Shown: positions 8,115 to 16,039 of the stretch, piece by piece
How positions within the stretch are numbered: position 1 is the stretch's first letter
How the letters are laid out: each line of letters starts with the position of its first letter
Source: JACKFE01 sp050248735
Lineage (GTDB): Bacteria > Nitrospirota > Nitrospiria > Nitrospirales > UBA8639
DNA length: 64,000 nucleotides
Assembly (NCBI GenBank): GCA_050248735.1
Contig: JBFWRU010000008.1
Location: 124,001-188,000 of the forward strand
Direction: 5' to 3'
The notes under the pieces: model-generated
The model's input: the letters and a program-made list of their open reading frames with translations, nothing else
The model's database searches: none
What the model was told of the DNA's origin: nothing
Program-made: the position numbers and the translations under genes

Positions 8115-9494
8115 ATGTTTAAAACGATCATCGAGCCCTTTCGGATCAAAATGGTCGAACACATCCGCATGACGACCGAATCCGAACGCCGGGAATTAAT
8201 CGCTCAGGCCGGTTACAACGTGTTCCGGCTGCACTCTGATGACGTCCTGATCGATCTGCTGACCGATAGCGGTACCGGGGCCATGAGTGCCAAACAGTGG
8301 TCGGCCATCATGCGAGGAGATGAAAGTTATGCCGGAAGTCCGTCGTTTTACCGATTCGAAGCGGCCGTCCAGGAACTCATGGGATTCCCGCATGTCATCC
8401 CGACCCATCAGGGACGGGCGGCGGAACGCATCCTGTTTTCCACTATGTGCAAGGTGGGCGACGTGGTTCCGAACAATACGCATTTCGATACCACCGGAGC
8501 CAACGTGGAATTTTGCGGAGCCCGGGCCGTGAATGTGCCCTGTCCCGAACTGGCGGATCTGTCCAGCGAGTATCCCTTTAAAGGGAATATGGATGTGGCA
8601 GGATTGCGGAAGGTCTTTGAACAAGAGGGCAGGGAACGGATACCCCTGGTGATGCTGACTGTTACGAACAATTCCGGAGGCGGGCAACCGGTGTCGATGG
8701 CCAACGTGAAGGAAGTGGCCAAGGTCTGCAAGGCTTTTGACCGCCCGTTGTATCTGGATGCCTGCCGGATTGCCGAAAATGCCTATTTCATCAAACTGCG
8801 GGAACCGGGATTTCAACAGAAGTCGGTCCGTGAAATCGTCCGGGAAATGTGTGACCTGGCCGATGGTTGCACGATGTCCGGGAAAAAAGATGCCATCGTC
8901 AATATCGGGGGATTTCTCGCGACGCGTAACGCCGAACTGGCTCAACTGGAACAAAATCTGTTGATTCTGACCGAAGGGTTCCCCACCTATGGCGGGTTGG
9001 CCGGGCGTGATCTTGAGGCGATGGCCGAAGGGCTAAAAGAAGGGGTGGATGAGGATTACCTCCACTATCGCATTACCTCCACGGGATATCTGGGCAATCA
9101 CTTACATCAAGCGGGCGTGCCCATATTGTGGCCGCCGGGCGGACATGCCATCTATCTGGATGCCGGCCGTTTTGCTCCCCACCTCAACCCGCTCGATTTG
9201 CCCGGGATCTCGCTGTGTGTGGAACTCTATGTGCTGGGCGGCATCCGGGCCGTGGAAATCGGCACCGCGATGTTTGGGAAACATAATATGAAAACCGGAA
9301 AAGAAGAGCCGGGCCCCAGAGAGCTCGTGCGGTTGGCGATTCCCAGACGGGTCTACACGCAGAGTCATGTGGACTATATTGTGGAAGTGGTGGAGGAGGT
9401 GTTCCGGCGGCGCGACAGTTTGAAAGCGTTTTGCTTTAAGGAGCAAGCCCCGTTTCTCAGGCACTTCACGGCTCGATATGGAGTGGCGGAATAA
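8115..9494 (+). CDS. tnaA: tryptophanase (beta-eliminating lyase)
   Basis: PLP enzyme that splits tryptophan into indole, pyruvate and ammonia. At 459 aa it is full length. THQGRAAE (near 96) and the PLP lysine motif MSGKKD (near 256) are shared with tyrosine phenol-lyase. In the substrate-pocket region the protein reads RAVEIG, as in E. coli TnaA, where tyrosine phenol-lyases have SMERG with the phenol-binding arginine. The arginine is absent, so tryptophanase is the better call. A GGAGG site lies 7 bp before the ATG. There is no tnaB permease or TnaC leader peptide next to it; it stands alone between an antiporter and an AT-rich gene. Its physiological role in a putative autotroph is unclear. 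Confidence 0.88.
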   Translation: MFKTIIEPFRIKMVEHIRMTTESERRELIAQAGYNVFRLHSDDVLIDLLTDSGTGAMSAKQWSAIMRGDESYAGSPSFYRFEAAVQELMGFPHVIPTHQGRAAERILFSTMCKVGDVVPNNTHFDTTGANVEFCGARAVNVPCPELADLSSEYPFKGNMDVAGLRKVFEQEGRERIPLVMLTVTNNSGGGQPVSMANVKEVAKVCKAFDRPLYLDACRIAENAYFIKLREPGFQQKSVREIVREMCDLADGCTMSGKKDAIVNIGGFLATRNAELAQLEQNLLILTEGFPTYGGLAGRDLEAMAEGLKEGVDEDYLHYRITSTGYLGNHLHQAGVPILWPPGGHAIYLDAGRFAPHLNPLDLPGISLCVELYVLGGIRAVEIGTAMFGKHNMKTGKEEPGPRELVRLAIPRRVYTQSHVDYIVEVVEEVFRRRDSLKAFCFKEQAPFLRHFTARYGVAE

Positions 9495-9560
9495 TCCTAA
9501 AAGCGAGTGTGTGGCGGAAATCCCGTTGCGTTATGAACTACCACTTCCTTTAATTGTGAT

Positions 9561-9638
9561 ATGAAAAAGGATAAGAAAAAAAGATTAAAAATAGAAAAAT
9601 ACTTACGGTTTCTAGACAAAGTAATGGGGAAATTTTAA
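9561..9638 (+). CDS. possible 25-residue lysine-rich peptide upstream of PIN-like gene
   Basis: ATG to TAA frame of 25 codons, very rich in Lys/Arg (MKKDKKKRLKIEKY start). It ends 11 bp before the TTG start of the PIN-like gene. No good ribosome-binding site precedes it, so it may be chance in AT-rich DNA. It is listed because toxin-like PIN genes often have a small partner gene directly upstream. Confidence 0.2.
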   Translation: MKKDKKKRLKIEKYLRFLDKVMGKF

Positions 9639-9649
9639 TTGATTATAAT

Positions 9650-10525
9650 TTGCAAATTCCTCCACAGATTTTCTTTGATACCAATGTACTCTTAGGGTTG
9701 AACCCTGAAGGAATTGCTGCGTTAAAAAAGCTTCAAGTTGATAGAGGATTTAGGTATCGGTATTCCATGTTAAACTTTGTGGAGCTGGTATCTCATCTTG
9801 GTGATACATCCTGTTCAAAAACGCATAATCCATTTAGAAAAAATCAAGCAGTTCTAGAAAAGATTTACCACCTTTTTGATCCAAGGCCGTTGCCATCTCC
9901 AGAATCCGTCTTTATGAAAGCTGTGGGCCTATATCATTATCTTGGGCCAAGTTGGAAGGTAAATGAGGAAGGCTGGGTTGATACCTTAGGGATTATGGTA
10001 AAAGCTAAAAATTTGGCAGAACTGCAAACCAGTGGATTTAATCCGGAGCACTATAAAGTTCTTCGAGGTCAGGATGAGAAATGGTTTCTCAAATTTATAG
10101 AGAAAGCTCGCGGCTTAGGAAATTTCCCCACAAAATCCCAACATGAAAACTTCGAACCCATAGATCCCCAATGGGGAACTTTTCTTGGGCAGTTCTATGA
10201 ATGTTTTATCTATCGAGCGAGCAGTGAACGAATTACTTTTTCTGCCTTGGGAAGAGGAGAGAAAAAAAGAGTGTTAAAGTTCTTTAGTATTGATAGCCCA
10301 GGTGGGGGAATTTTTTTGATGCATTTCGTCCATCTTTTAAGGCAAACATTAATTGACCAAAAAAAGGAAGATGCAAATGATTTTTATGACATGCTGCAAC
10401 TTCTACTCCTTAAAGATGGAAATTTGCTTTTTGTTACAGATGACCGACCGTTTCATCAATATTATGCGGGTGCACAAGAACACCGTGTAGTCTCTTGGAA
10501 ATTTTTTAAAGCTTCAGCTTTTTGA
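9650..10525 (+). CDS. PIN-like domain protein, possibly a nuclease; horizontally acquired
   Basis: A 291-aa protein opening with IFFDTNVLLGL, the typical first strand and acidic residue of a PIN domain, and closing with LFVTDDRPFHQYY, which resembles the last conserved acidic site. The middle (60-250) is longer than in VapC toxins and unrecognised. The frame has no ATG start: TTG at 9650 is used here, and an in-frame ATT at 9638 has a better placed GGGGA site 7 bp upstream. The DNA is strikingly AT-rich with AAA/TTT codon use unlike its neighbours, which suggests transfer. A strong terminator follows. Nuclease activity is inferred only from the two motifs. Confidence 0.65.
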   Translation: MQIPPQIFFDTNVLLGLNPEGIAALKKLQVDRGFRYRYSMLNFVELVSHLGDTSCSKTHNPFRKNQAVLEKIYHLFDPRPLPSPESVFMKAVGLYHYLGPSWKVNEEGWVDTLGIMVKAKNLAELQTSGFNPEHYKVLRGQDEKWFLKFIEKARGLGNFPTKSQHENFEPIDPQWGTFLGQFYECFIYRASSERITFSALGRGEKKRVLKFFSIDSPGGGIFLMHFVHLLRQTLIDQKKEDANDFYDMLQLLLLKDGNLLFVTDDRPFHQYYAGAQEHRVVSWKFFKASAF

Positions 10526-10530
10526 CCATA

Positions 10531-10567
10531 AAAAAAAGGGAGAGGTCTTTCGGACCTCTCCCTTTTT
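10531..10567. terminator. bidirectional intrinsic terminator
   Basis: Stem GGGAGAGGTC / GACCTCTCCC with a short loop, flanked by an A-run on the left and a T-run on the right. It serves the convergent PIN-like and RRM genes. Confidence 0.9.
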
Positions 10568-10589
10568 ATCGAACGTGTGAGTGTTCTTG

Positions 10590-10910
10590 TTAGAAGCGGC
10601 TGTTCCGCTTTCCTCCAAAATCCCCTCCGCCTCCGCCATATCCTCCGCCACCCGTGCGGGGGGCTTGCGGTTTGGCTTCGTTGACGGTCAACGTGCGGCC
10701 GCCAAACTCCGTGGAGTTTAAGGCTGCAATTGCCGCTTGGGCTTCTTCTCCGGACGACATTTCGACAAATCCGAATCCGCGCGATTGGCCGGTGAACTTG
10801 TCGCTGATGACGTTCGCTGATGTGACGGTGCCGTGCGCCGAAAACAGATCAGTTAATTCTACTTGAGTTGCGGAATACGGCAATCCGCCTACATACAATT
10901 TTGAACCCAT
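10590..10910 (-). CDS. RRM RNA-binding protein with glycine-rich tail
   Basis: A 106-aa single RNA-recognition-motif protein. RNP2 is KLYVGGLP at residues 4-11 and RNP1 is RGFGFVEM near residue 44. The last 20 residues are Gly-rich, ending KRNSRF. This architecture matches the bacterial RRM (Rbp) proteins of cyanobacteria and other phyla, where they bind RNA and are often cold-induced. AAAGGAGG lies 6 bp before the ATG. It is a single-gene unit with its own terminator downstream and a 530-bp region upstream that may carry a regulated leader; cold induction is inference from the family. Confidence 0.92.
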   Translation of the reverse strand: MGSKLYVGGLPYSATQVELTDLFSAHGTVTSANVISDKFTGQSRGFGFVEMSSGEEAQAAIAALNSTEFGGRTLTVNEAKPQAPRTGGGGYGGGGGDFGGKRNSRF

Positions 10911-11440
10911 GGGGGTCCTCCTTTTGAAAAATGTGATATTGTCTTAAGCTCGAGAAGGAGGAAACTTTGTGAAGAGGTAGGCCGCGGACGCTGCATAGAG
11001 ATGCGACTGTGGTCGAACACTTCCGAGTTGTCTCTCGGTCAAAACAATACCGGTTACGGACTTGAGTACTGTGATTCCTCGTCGCTAAGTCCCGGGCGAT
11101 GAGTGTCCTTACGGTAGCACAAGAAAAGAGAAGAAGATAGTCCGGCCTGTGTTAAGGGAACAGAATTCTTGATCCTGACCACGATTCCTGTCCCTGGACT
11201 TGTATGAATATGATAATTTTCCTGAATGTTTTCATTGTTCCGTGAGACTGTCCCTGGCAAAGAGCCCTTGGGAAAAATAATTTGCTCAGGGATGGATATT
11301 GGGAGCTTTGTTTGAAGTAAGACGCTCTTCGCAACCACAGAATTTGACCAGTTGTTTAAAAAGACCCTATCTTGATGAAGAAGGTGTCAGGAGGTCCCAC
11401 CTGACGATTTTTTCTTCCTTAGTATAGATCACGGATTATT
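10911..11440. other. 530-bp intergenic region upstream of two divergent genes
   Basis: Holds the upstream regions of the RRM gene (minus) and a secreted-protein gene (plus). A minus-strand open frame at 11054-11338 has no ribosome-binding site or recognisable sequence and is not called. A GAAGGAGGAAAC stretch near 10959 faces the plus strand with no gene after it. A hairpin near 11386 is listed separately. Confidence 0.4.
11386..11416 (+). terminator. possible intrinsic terminator or leader hairpin
   Basis: Stem GTCAGG / CCTGAC with an 8-nt loop, followed by GATTTTTTCTT. It lies 25 bp before the ATG at 11441, so it would either end a transcript from upstream or attenuate the secreted-protein gene. 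Confidence 0.35.
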
Positions 11441-12367
11441 ATGAAATCATTTTGGTCTTTTACGATTGGTTGGTGTCTGTTCGGTCTGACGGTCGGGTTT
11501 CTTCCCCTTCTCAGTGCGGCGGAGGATACGGAGGAGAAACCTCGGCTGCCTCTGGCTATAGAGGTGTTTCTCAAAAAACCTGACAAGCAATGGTATGACC
11601 TGGAAATTCATCTGACCAATATCAGTGAGGAGCCGGTGGAAGTCGACGTGCGGGATTTGCCCTGGAATCCCACCGATGGGTCTTCCTGGTTCTCGGCTGT
11701 CCGTCTGGACGCCGAACACAGCACGATTAAACAGGACACTCCCCATGGTCGGTTCGGGTCACGAATGGTTCGACTGTTGCCGGGGGAATCGATTCAGGAC
11801 AAAATCGGATTGAATCCCCGGATTCCATCCTTGTTGGAGGACATTGCGCAATCCGGCGTGCAAGTGACGTGGGACTGTCCCCCATCCGACCTGAAGTTCG
11901 TCTGCAAGGAAGGGGCCCCTCAGACTATTACCATTCCGAAAGCCGATCCCGGACAGGCCGATGACTATGTGATCGATCGACAGGCGTGCCTGGCTCTTGA
12001 GGAGGCAATCGGTCTGATCGATATTCCGCAGGACCATGAGGTCTTGTTTCTCATGAGCACGGAAACGGTTATGACCGATCTGAAGCAGATGAAAAGCCTG
12101 CTTCTCCAGGTAGACGACTACGTCCGGCAGTGTCATCCCACCTGGACGAATAGTTGGGCCGTGAGTTTTTTTACCGACAAAAAATTTGCCGGGTTTTTAG
12201 GGGAAGGCGAAAGCCAGTCCTATTTTGAACGGGGGCTCTGGCAGCAGGCCAATATCGGGCAGTACTCCAGCCAGATCCGCACGCTCTTCCGGTTTCCCTG
12301 GATCAAGAAAAAATCCGACACCGTGTATCTTTCCATCTTCCAGCTCCAACAGCACCATCCGACCTGA
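11441..12367 (+). CDS. secreted protein of unknown function
   Basis: A 308-aa protein with a clear signal peptide: two early lysines/Ser, a hydrophobic core at about residues 7-25 and a probable cut after LLSAA near residue 27. Residues 30-160 look like a beta-rich domain (IEVFLKKPDKQWYDLEIHLTN, then VEVDVRDLPW). Residues 180-300 are more helical and contain SWAVSFFTDKKFAGF, a pattern seen in proteins that handle small substrates. No catalytic motif is recognised. It is monocistronic and converges on the pdxB fragment that begins 48 bp later. Confidence 0.75.
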   Translation: MKSFWSFTIGWCLFGLTVGFLPLLSAAEDTEEKPRLPLAIEVFLKKPDKQWYDLEIHLTNISEEPVEVDVRDLPWNPTDGSSWFSAVRLDAEHSTIKQDTPHGRFGSRMVRLLPGESIQDKIGLNPRIPSLLEDIAQSGVQVTWDCPPSDLKFVCKEGAPQTITIPKADPGQADDYVIDRQACLALEEAIGLIDIPQDHEVLFLMSTETVMTDLKQMKSLLLQVDDYVRQCHPTWTNSWAVSFFTDKKFAGFLGEGESQSYFERGLWQQANIGQYSSQIRTLFRFPWIKKKSDTVYLSIFQLQQHHPT

Positions 12368-12415
12368 TGGTCCGGCTTTTCCCGATGGTCTCCTGTGTCA
12401 AATCCTAACGAGCCG

Positions 12416-12535
12416 CTAGCTTGAAGGTTCCTCCTCGATCTGAGTAAATCCGATTCCCTGAAGTATCGGGCGCAGCCTTGCCAGAGTTTTGGGAGGAATC
12501 AACCTTGTTCGGTAAAATTCACGGCGAACGGGATT
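12416..12535 (-). pseudogene. pdxB: fragment of pdxB: diverged second copy of its 3' end
   Basis: Read on the minus strand, about 40 codons ending in TAG at 12416-12418 give NPVRREFYRTRL, then LRPILQGIGFT. The intact pdxB at 14876-16039 ends YPVRREFHRTQL, then LRPTLEGIGFT. By eye about three quarters of the bases match over roughly 95 bp. The match stops abruptly near 12535, and stop codons follow further upstream in that frame. Same strand and same order as pdxB, with a 2.4-kb AT-rich segment between the two copies. It is a relic of an earlier pdxB 3' end or of an attachment-site copy left by integration. Confidence 0.85.
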
Positions 12536-12906
12536 ACTATCTAGAGATATGGATGATTAGAAGGAGGTTTTTCATTAGATGAAAAATCCATTTTTTATCT
12601 TTAGTCTAAGCCCTTAAATAAAAATATATTTTGCCTTAATAGCCATTTGGTTGGGTAATTTTATTTGAACTCTTCCGATTTCAACACAATTTAAAGAAAA
12701 AAGATTGAAAAATAAGAGAAAATAGCTTTGGTTAGACTAGAGAGAATAAGCGTTGCCAGAAAGGTCAAAAAGGTATCATCTTGCTGGTAAGTTGATATTT
12801 TTTAAAATTTTTAATATATGTAATTTCCCTTTTTATTATCGAAGATACGATTAAAATAAATAAAGGAAAGGCAACATTTTTTCTCTGGTTAATGGAGGGA
12901 TTTGAT
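12536..12906. other. AT-rich left part of island, no gene seen
   Basis: 371 bp of very AT-rich DNA with no open frame of note. GGAGG at 12894-12898 is the ribosome-binding site of the next gene. The base composition differs sharply from DNA left of 12535, marking an island edge. Confidence 0.5.
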
Positions 12907-13242
12907 ATGAAAAAAGACAATTCGGAAGAAATCGAAAAAATTATTGAAAGACATGTAGGTCTGTTAAGTAATCAGGAAGCCCTGATAAAAGCTTCCAACA
13001 ATCTAAGTAGACGGAAAAATTCTCCTTTAGGGAGCAAGATAAGAAAAGGTGATCTAAAAGCTATATTCAAAGTTGCGCAAGACCGATTTTACGGTTCGAT
13101 GAGTAAAGTGAAAAGGCGAGAGTTTTGTCTTTTAATATGTGAACTTGAGGAAAAGTATCGGAAAGACGGTAAAGAAAGAAAAAAGAAACTTCTACGAATT
13201 CTAATTGAATGGATAATTCCAACTGCATTTGGATATGTTAAT

Positions 13243-13254
13243 AGAGGTGGCCCC
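13243..13254 (+). repeat. left terminal inverted repeat of IS3-family element
   Basis: AGAGGTGGCCCC, the perfect reverse complement of the right end at 14514-14525, preceded by the target copy AAT. Confidence 0.88.
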
Positions 13255-13334
13255 AAGAATCTGAACAACGGGCTAAGTGGATATGCTCTAGCAACCGTGG
13301 CATGATACCGCCACTGCTGAAAGGAGCATAGACG

Positions 13335-13637
13335 ATGAAACGACGACCTCGACGGAATCATTCACCCGCGTTTAAATCCAAAGTGGCTCTGGCCGCGATC
13401 AAGGGCGAGCAAACAGTGGCCGAACTGGCTCAGCGTTTCGATGTGCATCCCAATCAAATCACGCAATGGAAGACCCTCCTGCTCGAACGAGCCGCTGGGG
13501 TGTTTGAAGCCGGCGAGTCGGCTCCACCGCCAATTGATGTGAAGCAGCTGCATGCCAAGATTGGGGAACTGACCTTGGAGAATGATTTTTTAGAAGGTGC
13601 GCTCACCAAAGCGGGCCTGCTGAGCGCCAAACGATGA
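13335..13637 (+). CDS. IS3-family transposase OrfA
   Basis: A 100-aa DNA-binding subunit. Residues about 10-50 form the helix-turn-helix typical of IS3 OrfA (FKSKVALAAIKGE, then LAQRFDVHPNQITQWK). Residues 65-90 form a leucine-zipper-like helix (IGELTLENDFLEGAL) that pairs OrfA with itself and OrfB. AAAGGAG lies 10 bp before the ATG. The stop overlaps the orfB start by four bases (ATGA), so OrfB is probably made by translational coupling rather than by the programmed -1 shift common in this family. Confidence 0.95.
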   Translation: MKRRPRRNHSPAFKSKVALAAIKGEQTVAELAQRFDVHPNQITQWKTLLLERAAGVFEAGESAPPPIDVKQLHAKIGELTLENDFLEGALTKAGLLSAKR

Positions 13638-14461
13638 TTAACCGCACGCATCGGCTCTCCTTGACGAAACAGGCGCAAGCTCTGAAGCTCAGTCGAGGGA
13701 GTCTGTATTATCGACCCCAGCCGACCTCTGAGGAGGATCAGCGGCTGATGAACCGGATTGACCAGTTACATCTGGAATGCCCCTTTGCCGGAGCGCGCAT
13801 GCTCCGTGATCTGTTACGCCAAGAGGGGATAACGGTGGGGCGCAAGCATGTGGGTACGCTGATGCAACGGATGGGCGTGGAAGCCCTGTATCGGAAACCC
13901 CGCACGACACGACGGCAGCCAGGCCATCAGGTCTATCCGTATCTGCTCCGGGATCTGACGATCACACGTGCGAATCAGGTGTGGGCCATGGACATCACGT
14001 ACATTCCCCTGGCCAAGGGGTTTGTATATCTCGTCGCGGTAGTGGATTGGCAGACGCGCCGAGTCCTGGCCTGGCGCGTGTCCATCACGCTGGACGTCCA
14101 GTTTTGCCTTGAGGCTGTTGAGGAGGCCCTGGCTCGCTATGGGAGCCCAGACATCATGAATACAGATCAAGGTAGTCAGTTTACGAGTGACGCGTTTACC
14201 GGATTCATCAAGGCCCACCGGATTCGCCTGAGTATGGATGGGCGCGGGGCGTGGCGCGATAATATTTTTGTTGAACGGCTCTGGCGATCGGTGAAATACG
14301 AAGAGGTGTATCTCCATGCCTATGAATCGGTCTCCGTGGCACGAGCAGGCCTCACGCGCTACTTTCAGTTCTATAATAGCCGCCGTCCGCATTCGAGCCT
14401 GGGAAGGCAGACGCCGGATCAGAAGTATTTTGACAACCCGCTGCCTAGCAAGGCAGCTTAA
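13634..14461 (+). CDS. IS3-family transposase OrfB (DDE integrase)
   Basis: A 275-aa catalytic subunit. The N-terminal 90 residues carry the HTH_21-like region (GARMLRDLLRQEGITVGRK). The DDE triad is visible: Asp in WAMDITYIP near 116, Asp in NTDQGSQFTS near 177, and Glu in FVERLWRSVKYEEV near 213, with the YNSRRPHSSLG signature near 250. Length and motif spacing are normal and the frame is intact, so the protein should be functional. Confidence 0.95.
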   Translation: MINRTHRLSLTKQAQALKLSRGSLYYRPQPTSEEDQRLMNRIDQLHLECPFAGARMLRDLLRQEGITVGRKHVGTLMQRMGVEALYRKPRTTRRQPGHQVYPYLLRDLTITRANQVWAMDITYIPLAKGFVYLVAVVDWQTRRVLAWRVSITLDVQFCLEAVEEALARYGSPDIMNTDQGSQFTSDAFTGFIKAHRIRLSMDGRGAWRDNIFVERLWRSVKYEEVYLHAYESVSVARAGLTRYFQFYNSRRPHSSLGRQTPDQKYFDNPLPSKAA

Positions 14462-14513
14462 CTCAACCCGGAGCGATCCACTTATCGACGACCATGCAGT
14501 TGTTCAAAAAGAC

Positions 14514-14525
14514 GGGGCCACCTCT
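14514..14525 (+). repeat. right terminal inverted repeat of IS3-family element
   Basis: GGGGCCACCTCT, the perfect complement of the left end, followed by the second target copy AAT. Confidence 0.88.
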
Positions 14526-14794
14526 AATCCCTATGGAATTCTAGTTGGTTTAGTTTGGGTGGTAAGGCATGATTTGTACTTACTTATTTGTAAGTGCGAT
14601 TTTGAAGGAAGCTGTCGAGGCGATAGGAAAAATGATGATAAGTGTTTTTGGATCCCTACGAGGGAGTTAGGTGTATGAATCATACTTGAAGCAAATTTAT
14701 TATTTGATAAGGTTAAAAAGAAGTCCATTTTTGAGATAGATTCTGATTCAATCCATTTTCTCTGGATTAAAATTACATTTGATACGGTATCTAT

Positions 14795-14830
14795 CTCTCT
14801 TTTGATTATGGACTCTCTTTTGATTATGGA
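14795..14830. repeat. perfect 18-bp tandem duplication
   Basis: Two back-to-back copies of CTCTCTTTTGATTATGGA with no mismatch, in the AT-rich DNA 45 bp from the end of pdxB. Its position near the right border of the island makes it a candidate recombination or binding site, or a simple replication-slippage product. Confidence 0.85.
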
Positions 14831-14875
14831 GCTTTAACAGCAAAAGCAACCTTTCATTGTATCCGACATCTAAGT

Positions 14876-16039
14876 TTATTTCCCATGGATGTTTGTGAAG
14901 CCGATTCCCTCAAGTGTCGGGCGTAGTCTTTCCAGAGCCTTGGGCAGAGTCAATTGGGTGCGGTGAAATTCCCGCCGCACGGGGTAATTTTTACGAAGCG
15001 CATCGAAGAGGGTAGGCCGATAATCGGGAGCGGTTGCCAGCAGTTCCTCCATGCGACGGTGATCCACTGCCAGGTCATAGATCTTTGCCACCACCTCGCC
15101 AATGATTTCTTCATCTGGTATTTGACTGACTTCTATGTTGATTGACGGCATGAGTGGTTCCGGAAGCGTGTTTTCCGGGTTCCATGTGGGGCTCACTCTC
15201 AGATGTTTACACAGGGCGGAATAGATCATGAATGTGCCGTTGGCCTTACCGTCGAGTGAGTGCCCGGCAATATGAGGCGTGCCGATAGTGACAGCCTGAA
15301 AGAGGTCCCAATTAATGTCGGGTTCCCCTTCCCAGACGTCGATGACGGTCGGGCCGATTCGTTTATGGGTGATGACATCCAGAATCGCATGCGTATCGAC
15401 GACCTCGCCGCGGGCGGCGTTAATAAAAATCGCCGACGGTTTTACCCATTTGAACGTCTGTTCATTGAGCAGATGGAAGGTGGGATGAGGACCGCCGAGG
15501 GTAAACGGCGTGTGCAGCGTCACCACGTCGCAACCGAGAGTCTCCTCAAGAGAGGAATGATTGATTTCACCTGCTTCGGCAAGGAACGGATCATTGAGGA
15601 CCGGCTGCATGCCCAGCGCTTCCACCTTGGTTTTGACCGATTTTCCGATATTTCCGACACCCACGATGCCGATGGTTTTTCCTTTGAGCGTCAGGCCGTG
15701 ACGTTTTCCTAAGAGCAACAATGCAGCGATGACATATTCGGCCACCGAATTGGCGTTTGATCCCCCGGCCGAGGCAAAAGGGATGTTGCGGGATTGAAGG
15801 TAGGCCTGATCGATGTGATCCACTCCCGCGGAGGCCGAACCCACGAATTCCACCGGCGTGCCTCTCAGTAAATCTTCACCGACCATGGTGATGGAACGGA
15901 TGAGGAGGATGTTCGTATCTTTCAGATCCTCGGAGGTCATCGACCGTCCCGGAAGAAAGGTCAGCTTACCCAGGTCGGCAAACGCTTCGTTGACATAGGG
16001 GATGTTTTCCCCCGCGACCATGTTCACCTGTTTTTTCAT
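14876..16039 (-). CDS. pdxB: erythronate-4-phosphate dehydrogenase
   Basis: NAD-dependent 2-hydroxyacid dehydrogenase family enzyme of vitamin B6 (pyridoxal phosphate) synthesis, oxidising 4-phosphoerythronate. 387 aa. The N-terminal ENIPYVNEAFADLG and SITMVGEDLL, the NAD fold GIVGVGNIGKSV near 125, and the catalytic Arg/Glu/His set (NAARGEVVD near 215, then HIAGHS near 256) fit PdxB, as does the C-terminal dimerisation part. A truncated second copy of its 3' end lies 2.4 kb downstream beyond the AT-rich island, so this gene's 3' end is the island border. The extreme C-terminus (GFTNIHGK) may come from the incoming element. Confidence 0.92.
   Translation of the reverse strand: MKKQVNMVAGENIPYVNEAFADLGKLTFLPGRSMTSEDLKDTNILLIRSITMVGEDLLRGTPVEFVGSASAGVDHIDQAYLQSRNIPFASAGGSNANSVAEYVIAALLLLGKRHGLTLKGKTIGIVGVGNIGKSVKTKVEALGMQPVLNDPFLAEAGEINHSSLEETLGCDVVTLHTPFTLGGPHPTFHLLNEQTFKWVKPSAIFINAARGEVVDTHAILDVITHKRIGPTVIDVWEGEPDINWDLFQAVTIGTPHIAGHSLDGKANGTFMIYSALCKHLRVSPTWNPENTLPEPLMPSINIEVSQIPDEEIIGEVVAKIYDLAVDHRRMEELLATAPDYRPTLFDALRKNYPVRREFHRTQLTLPKALERLRPTLEGIGFTNIHGK

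Larger units (their letters stand above)
13243..14525 (+). mobile_element. IS3-family insertion sequence, structurally complete
   Basis: 1283 bp with perfect 12-bp terminal inverted repeats AGAGGTGGCCCC / GGGGCCACCTCT. Further inside, partly matching subterminal repeats (TGAACAAC and TAAGTGGAT on both ends) are visible. It carries two overlapping transposase genes, orfA and orfB, both intact. Direct 3-bp copies AAT flank it (13240-13242 and 14526-14528), the target-duplication size usual for the IS3 subgroup. It sits within a hypothetical gene that becomes continuous when the element is removed. Both termini and both frames are intact, so it looks recent and possibly still mobile. Confidence 0.92.
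12907..14678 (+). pseudogene. hypothetical gene split by an IS3-family insertion
   Basis: The first part runs from ATG 12907 (GGAGG 8 bp upstream; the ATG at 12892 lies before that site) to 13242, and the second part from 14529 to the TGA at 14676-14678. If the element and one copy of the 3-bp target AAT are removed, the two parts join in frame (GYVN followed by PYGILVGLVW) to give a 161-residue protein. The N-terminal 110 residues are Lys/Glu-rich and helical. The joined C-terminal part has a hydrophobic stretch and four cysteines (ICKC, GSC, DKC). Function not recognised. AT-rich composition suggests it arrived with the island. Confidence 0.75.

Noticed and set aside
11054..11338. Minus-strand frame of 94 codons upstream of the RRM gene
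   Set aside because: No ribosome-binding site and no protein-like pattern; two overlapping frames there look equally random.
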